A DNA stretch of 5,576 nucleotides from JBCBCP01 sp038530575 (GTDB taxonomy: Bacteria > Pseudomonadota > Alphaproteobacteria > Rhodobacterales > Rhodobacteraceae), in assembly GCA_038530575.1 (NCBI GenBank), contig JBCBCP010000105.1, positions 1-5,576 of the forward strand, read 5' to 3'. The notes under the pieces were generated by a model. It made no database searches, was not told the origin of the DNA, and was given only the letters and a program-made list of their open reading frames with translations. Of this stretch, positions 5,094 through 5,576 are shown piece after piece. A program made the position numbers and the translations under genes. Numbering within the stretch: position 1 is the first letter of the stretch; each line of letters begins with the position of its first letter.

Positions 5094-5576
5094 GTGCGCG
5101 CAGCGGTGCATATCTGGCGCATGGGGCTTGTCTCATGCGCCATTTTGTTTGCCGCTCAGGTCGCCGCACAAGACCCGCGCGCGACGACAGACACCGCCTT
5201 TCGCATGGCCCAAACGGTGCAAACCACTGCCGCGGGTCAAGCTCTGCAACAGATCGCGCTGCGCCTCGCACTAAAGGCGGACGGTCTAGAAGATCTGTCA
5301 CTTGAACGGCGCGACCTGACTGAGCGGTTGGCGCTGCTGCGCGCGGATGAGACGCTTGACGCCGCCACGCGGCGCGCACGGCTGCAAGAGCTCGATACTG
5401 CGCTCATCGTGAACACCCGCGCGCTTGAGCGGAATTTTGGCGGCTACCGAGACATTATTGCGCCCGAACCGCTTAGCCTCGATGATGTGCAGGCGCTTTT
5501 GCGGCCGGGCGAGGCGCTGATCCAGATGCACCAAGGGGCCAAGGTGCTGACACTTTGGCTGATCACCAACGATCAC
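5094..5576 (+). CDS. Secreted CHAT-domain protein, 5' part (3' end outside window)
   Basis: An open frame of 161 codons runs to the window end without a stop. Its N-terminus encodes a signal peptide (RMGLVSCAILFAAQVAAQ, cleavage near AQVAA|QD). An alpha-helical stretch follows (AFRMAQTVQTTAAGQAL, then charged helices with many Arg, Glu and Leu). The last 40 residues match the usual opening of CHAT domains: GGYRDIIAPEPLSLDDVQALLRPGEALIQ as two adjacent blocks, then a beta strand VLTLWLITND. CHAT is a caspase-like clan CD fold; its catalytic His and Cys would lie beyond the window, so activity cannot be judged. Unlike many CHAT proteins, no long TPR array precedes the domain. The start is uncertain: GTG 5094 is one base after the upstream stop; GTG 5106 has AAGG about 11 bases upstream; ATG 5121 would remove all positive charge from the signal peptide. 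A hairpin lies in the first codons. Confidence 0.85.
   Translation, partial: MRAAVHIWRMGLVSCAILFAAQVAAQDPRATTDTAFRMAQTVQTTAAGQALQQIALRLALKADGLEDLSLERRDLTERLALLRADETLDAATRRARLQELDTALIVNTRALERNFGGYRDIIAPEPLSLDDVQALLRPGEALIQMHQGAKVLTLWLITNDH
5115..5150 (+). terminator. Intrinsic-terminator-like hairpin inside the CHAT signal-peptide codons
   Basis: TGGCGCATG (5115-5123) and CATGCGCCA (5134-5142) form a perfect 9-bp stem. Three more pairs (G-U, G-C, G-U) can extend it to a CTTG tetraloop, and TTTTGTTT (5143-5150) follows at once. This is the standard form of a Rho-independent terminator, 22 bases after the stop of the PPC-like gene. The same bases encode W-R-M-G-L-V-S-C-A-I-L-F of the CHAT signal peptide. 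It may therefore act as an attenuator that lowers CHAT expression relative to the upstream gene. Confidence 0.6.

Noticed and set aside
5121..5123. ATG as the start of the CHAT protein.
   Set aside because: It lies inside the hairpin stem, has no Shine-Dalgarno, and would leave the signal peptide with no positive N-terminal charge. An upstream GTG is preferred, though this is not certain.
4343..5143. Minus-strand open frame (266 codons) opposite the PPC-like gene.
   Set aside because: No domain or signal is visible, and it covers a well-supported secreted protein gene together with its promoter region.
1..5576. Search for tRNA, rRNA, CRISPR repeats, insertion-sequence ends and attachment sites.
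   Set aside because: No cloverleaf, repeat array, transposase or long terminal inverted repeats were seen. The window is almost entirely protein-coding.

Overview
The window looks like part of an alphaproteobacterial chromosome, most likely a Rhodobacterales (Roseobacter-group) organism. This rests on the high G+C, the strong G/C preference at third codon positions, and the resemblance of the proteins to families I associate with that order. It is a judgement from sequence feel, not a database result. All convincing genes are on the + strand, and coding density is high.

Layout: (1) positions 1-1176 hold the 3' part of a patatin-like phospholipase gene that enters the window just before its catalytic serine. 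(2) After a 67-bp gap with a candidate promoter, 1244-3190 encodes a secreted metacaspase-like (peptidase C14) protein with an intact His/Cys dyad. (3) Four bases later, behind a strong Shine-Dalgarno, 3195-4241 encodes a secreted chymotrypsin-fold serine protease made as a zymogen. (4) A 140-bp intergenic region holds a G+C hairpin, a near-consensus sigma-70 promoter and a small palindrome. (5) 4382-5092 encodes a secreted, acidic protein of unknown function ending in a beta-sandwich that resembles pre-peptidase C-terminal (PPC) domains. (6) One base later the 5' part of a secreted CHAT-domain protein begins and runs off the window. A textbook intrinsic-terminator hairpin lies inside its signal-peptide codons.

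The four complete or 5'-complete proteins have Sec-type signal peptides, so they should act in the periplasm or outside the cell. Two of them belong to the caspase-like clan CD fold (metacaspase and CHAT). The locus therefore reads as an exported module of proteases plus a lipase, not as a cytoplasmic caspase/CHAT conflict system. The most interesting inference is a possible zymogen cascade. The serine protease has a classical Arg|Val-Ile-Gly-Gly activation site, but its own S1 pocket lacks Asp189, so it probably cannot cut after Arg itself. The adjacent metacaspase has the Asp-x-Cys arrangement linked to Arg/Lys specificity and could be the activator. This is a hypothesis from motifs and gene order.
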